24,244 nucleotides of DNA, taken from a virus. Of this stretch, positions 21,726 to 24,244 are shown piece by piece. Positions within the stretch are counted from its first letter, which is position 1, and the number at the start of each line of letters is the position of its first letter. Below the pieces are notes generated by a model. The model searched no databases. It was not told where the DNA came from and worked only from the letters and a program-made list of their open reading frames with translations. The stretch lies in the IMG/VR virus record IMGVR_UViG_3300046000_006123, positions 1-24,244 of that record. One strand, written 5' to 3'. The translations under genes were made by a program, and so were the position numbers.

Positions 21726-24244
21726 ATGGCAGACAATAGATTAACAATATTTCAAAGATTAAATAAAGCTCTCGGTAATGAAGTCGATGGACCTAAATAT
21801 GTCATTGACCCAAGTTCATTCAACGGATTAAGTGGTGATGATTTGGAACAAAAAAAATTAGAGGCGCAACAAACACTATATTTACAAAATCAGTGGAAAA
21901 AAATTGATAATGAACTTTATCAAAAAGCTGTTTATTATGAACCAACAAGAATTGCATCATATTACGATTATGAGGCCATGGAATATTCAATTATTGGAGA
22001 TACTAAAATAGCTACACCAGACGGTTTTATAACTATAAAAGAACTAGCTGATAAAGGTAGAGATTATGAGTTTATAACATACGCTTATGATCATAACCTT
22101 AAAAAGGTTGTACCAGCAATGGCAAGAAACGCACATTACACACGTGATGAAATGACATATAAGATAACTTTTGATGATAATAGTTTTATTATTGCAACAT
22201 ATGGTCATAGATTTTTAAAACGTGACGGTGTTTTTGAGATGTTAGAAAATCTAAAACCAGGTGATTCAATGATGCCGTTTTACCGTAAATCATTTTATAA
22301 TAATGAAAAATATAATTGGGTTTATACTTGTAATAATGAAGAAGGTCATAATGGTTGGGTTGCCGAACATACTTTAGTTGCTGAATGGTTTTATAACCAA
22401 AAATTAAAAGAAAACGAAGAAGTTCATCATATAGATTTTAATGGTAAAAACAATAACCCAGAAAATTTAAAAATATGGGATATATCGGAACATAGAGCTT
22501 ATCACGCAAGATTAAATAATGAAAAATTATGGTCTAACCCAGACTATAGAGCTAAAATGCTTGAAATAAGTAAACGTACCGATAACAAACATCACTGGAA
22601 TGGTGAAAGATCTGGTGAAAATAACCCAGCGTATATTAAAATAGATTTTAACACAGTAATAAATGTTGCGAAAGAAAAAAGAACGATTGAATTAACGGCA
22701 AAACATTTAGGTGTTTCTTACAGAAAAATACAAAATGAATTAAGATTTAATGGTTTTAAAAATTGGGATGATTTTTTAAGTGTTTATAAAATTAAAAAAT
22801 ATAGACCAATATCTGAAAACTTTGAGTCAATTAATTTTAAGTTAATACCTTGGGATTTATTAGTTGATACAGCGAAAGAAGAAAAATTAATGGTTAAAGT
22901 TTGTGTTAAATTAAATATCACATTAGGTAAATTAAGATCAACATTAAGACAAGGTGGTTATAATAATTGGAAAACTTTTACAGATGCATATGGTATTACT
23001 ATGGGTAAAACTGGTAGAAAAAAACAAGATGTTATGGTTGTAAACCATAAAATTGTTAGTATTGAACCTTATGGTATAATGCCTGTTTATGATTTAACAG
23101 TACCTGGATATAAAAATTTCGCAACTGATACAATATTTTCACATAACACACCAGAAATTTCTGTTGCGTTGGATATCTTTGCTGAAGAAGCGACAACTGC
23201 AAATGAAAGCGGTAAGGTTTTAACAATTTATTCTGATAGCACCAGAATAAAAAAAGAGTTAACAGATTTATTTGAAAATGTATTAGATATTAACGCTAAC
23301 CTCACAGCTTGGGCTAGAAACGTATGTAAATATGGTGATAATTTTGTTTACAATAAAATCGTACCTAATCAGGGTATTATTGGTGTAACACAATTACCGA
23401 ATATTGAGATGACAAGATCTGAACCAGGTTTTTCAAAAATTACAAGTTTAGGTGACCAACAAAAAGAAAAGAATATTAAATTTTTCTGGAAAGATAAAAA
23501 TGTTGAATTTAACTCATTTGAAATTTCTCACTTTAGATTGCTTGGTGATGATAGAAGATTACCTTACGGTACATCGATGCTTGAAAAAGTGAGAAGAATT
23601 TGGAAACAATTATTGTTATCTGAGGATGCGATGTTAGTATATCGTGTAACCAGAGCACCAGAAAGACGTGTTTACAAAGTATTCGTTGGTAATATGGATG
23701 ATAAAGACGTTGATGCTTATGTTGATAAAATCGCCAATAACTTTAAAAGGGTTAATATGGTTAATAAGGATAACGGTAATCAGGATACACGTTATAATGC
23801 ATTAGCTGTCGATCAGGATTATTTTATCCCTGTTAGAGATCCAAGCCTTGCGATGCCAATTGAGACGCTTCCTGGGGCCCAAAACTTATCAGAAATAGCT
23901 GACATCGAGTATATCCAAAAGAAAATGCTTGCGGCGCTTAGAGTACCTAAAGCTTTTATTGGTTTTGAAGAAACAACTGGTGATGGTAAAAACTTAGCTA
24001 TTCTTGATGTTCGTTTTGCGAGAGCTGTACATAGAATACAAAAAGCTCTTATTCAAGAGTTAAATAAAATGGCTATTATCCATTTATACACCAAAGGTTT
24101 TACAGATGACTTAGAAAACTTTACGTTAACATTAACAAGCCCATCTACCCAAGCTGAGATGCTTAAAATCCAAAACTTGAAAGAAAAAATTACGTTATAT
24201 CGTGATGCTGTCTCTGACGCTGGTAACGGATTCTCTGCTATGCC
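21726..24244 (+). CDS. Portal protein, T4 gp20-like, intein-containing (partial)
   Basis: The portal is the dodecameric ring at the head vertex through which DNA is packaged and ejected. The frame starts at ATG 21726, is open to the window edge and shows 839 codons. The first 87 residues form the N-extein, ending YDYEAMEY. An intein of 387 residues follows (21987-23147). The C-extein starts TPEISVALDIFAEEATTAN (from 23148). The joined sequence EAMEY-TPEISVALDIFAEEA gives the conserved portal segment (Y-x-x-M-x-x-x-PEI-x-x-A-x-D). Later signatures include VYRVTRAPERRVYKVFVGNM (first codon about 23639) and IETLPGAQNLSEIADIEYIQ with KKMLAALRVPKAFIGFEE, typical of gp20-like portals. The C-terminus lies outside the window. 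Confidence 0.95.
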   Translation, partial: MADNRLTIFQRLNKALGNEVDGPKYVIDPSSFNGLSGDDLEQKKLEAQQTLYLQNQWKKIDNELYQKAVYYEPTRIASYYDYEAMEYSIIGDTKIATPDGFITIKELADKGRDYEFITYAYDHNLKKVVPAMARNAHYTRDEMTYKITFDDNSFIIATYGHRFLKRDGVFEMLENLKPGDSMMPFYRKSFYNNEKYNWVYTCNNEEGHNGWVAEHTLVAEWFYNQKLKENEEVHHIDFNGKNNNPENLKIWDISEHRAYHARLNNEKLWSNPDYRAKMLEISKRTDNKHHWNGERSGENNPAYIKIDFNTVINVAKEKRTIELTAKHLGVSYRKIQNELRFNGFKNWDDFLSVYKIKKYRPISENFESINFKLIPWDLLVDTAKEEKLMVKVCVKLNITLGKLRSTLRQGGYNNWKTFTDAYGITMGKTGRKKQDVMVVNHKIVSIEPYGIMPVYDLTVPGYKNFATDTIFSHNTPEISVALDIFAEEATTANESGKVLTIYSDSTRIKKELTDLFENVLDINANLTAWARNVCKYGDNFVYNKIVPNQGIIGVTQLPNIEMTRSEPGFSKITSLGDQQKEKNIKFFWKDKNVEFNSFEISHFRLLGDDRRLPYGTSMLEKVRRIWKQLLLSEDAMLVYRVTRAPERRVYKVFVGNMDDKDVDAYVDKIANNFKRVNMVNKDNGNQDTRYNALAVDQDYFIPVRDPSLAMPIETLPGAQNLSEIADIEYIQKKMLAALRVPKAFIGFEETTGDGKNLAILDVRFARAVHRIQKALIQELNKMAIIHLYTKGFTDDLENFTLTLTSPSTQAEMLKIQNLKEKITLYRDAVSDAGNGFSAM
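21987..23147 (+). mobile_element. Intein with HNH homing endonuclease in the portal gene
   Basis: The insertion is 387 residues in frame. Block A is SIIGDTKIATPDG with Ser1 as the N-terminal nucleophile. Block B is FIIATYGHRFLKRDG (Thr71, His74). Block F/G is PVYDLTVPGYKNFATDTIFS followed by His386-Asn387, with Thr as the +1 extein residue, so all splicing residues are present. The HNH endonuclease lies at residues 128-173 (nt 22368-22505), with VHHIDFNGKNNNPENLKIWD and His169. Two related helix-turn-helix-like repeats, residues 218-269 and 284-337, probably bind DNA. The insertion point is the most conserved part of the portal N-terminal region. This is a class 1 type intein with Ser1 and Thr+1. 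Confidence 0.95.

Noticed and set aside
1-24244. tRNA genes, CRISPR arrays and insertion sequences
   Set aside because: No cloverleaf-type sequence, regularly spaced direct repeats or transposase-like frame was seen by eye; the only tandem repeat is the four-unit one at 4195-4266.

Overview
This AT-rich window is part of the genome of a large tailed phage of the T4-like myovirus type. All supported genes lie on the + strand and are tightly packed, often overlapping by 1 to 17 nt. The T4-like assignment rests on a gp55-type late sigma factor, a gp5-like baseplate OB-fold protein, a gp17-type large terminase and a gp20-type portal protein. The host is probably a member of Bacteroidota (Flavobacteria-like). 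Start codons follow A-rich leaders with no Shine-Dalgarno sequence, and intergenic gaps carry TAnnTTTG boxes, the -7 element of Bacteroidota housekeeping promoters.

Layout. Positions 1-378 hold the end of a small gene, a strong intrinsic terminator and a gap. From 379 to about 10760 there is a modification and metabolism block. It contains a GT-B glycosyltransferase, a dUTPase, a small unknown gene, a two-domain glycosyltransferase, a GT11-type fucosyltransferase with a long repeat-bearing N-terminal arm, a GT-A-like glycosyltransferase, a GT25-type glycosyltransferase, an FkbM-type methyltransferase, a PhoH-like ATPase, a HAD-fold protein that has lost its catalytic aspartates, and two more glycosyltransferases. 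From 10761 the late and structural block begins. It holds the sigma factor, a small coiled-coil protein, a 632-residue probable structural protein, a 72-residue coiled-coil protein, the gp5-like baseplate protein, a 458-residue protein with a DNRLRE-like domain, several unknowns, a 43-residue proline-rich gene, a 378-residue unknown, the terminase, a 79-residue unknown and the portal gene, which runs off the end.

How the parts may work together. Seven glycosyltransferases and one methyltransferase beside virion genes suggest the phage builds a fucose-containing, possibly O-methylated glycan on a virion or host-surface target; this is inference. The sigma factor probably directs late transcription. 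A repeated AT-rich motif (core TATTTATAT) sits 14-15 nt before three start codons and is a candidate late promoter.

The most notable feature is an intact 387-residue intein (21987-23147) inside the portal gene. It carries an HNH homing endonuclease and two tandem helix-turn-helix-like repeats. Other points of interest are the HAD pseudoenzyme, a terminator overlapped by a Bacteroidota-type promoter at 18429-18491, and the 18-bp tandem repeat in the fucosyltransferase gene.
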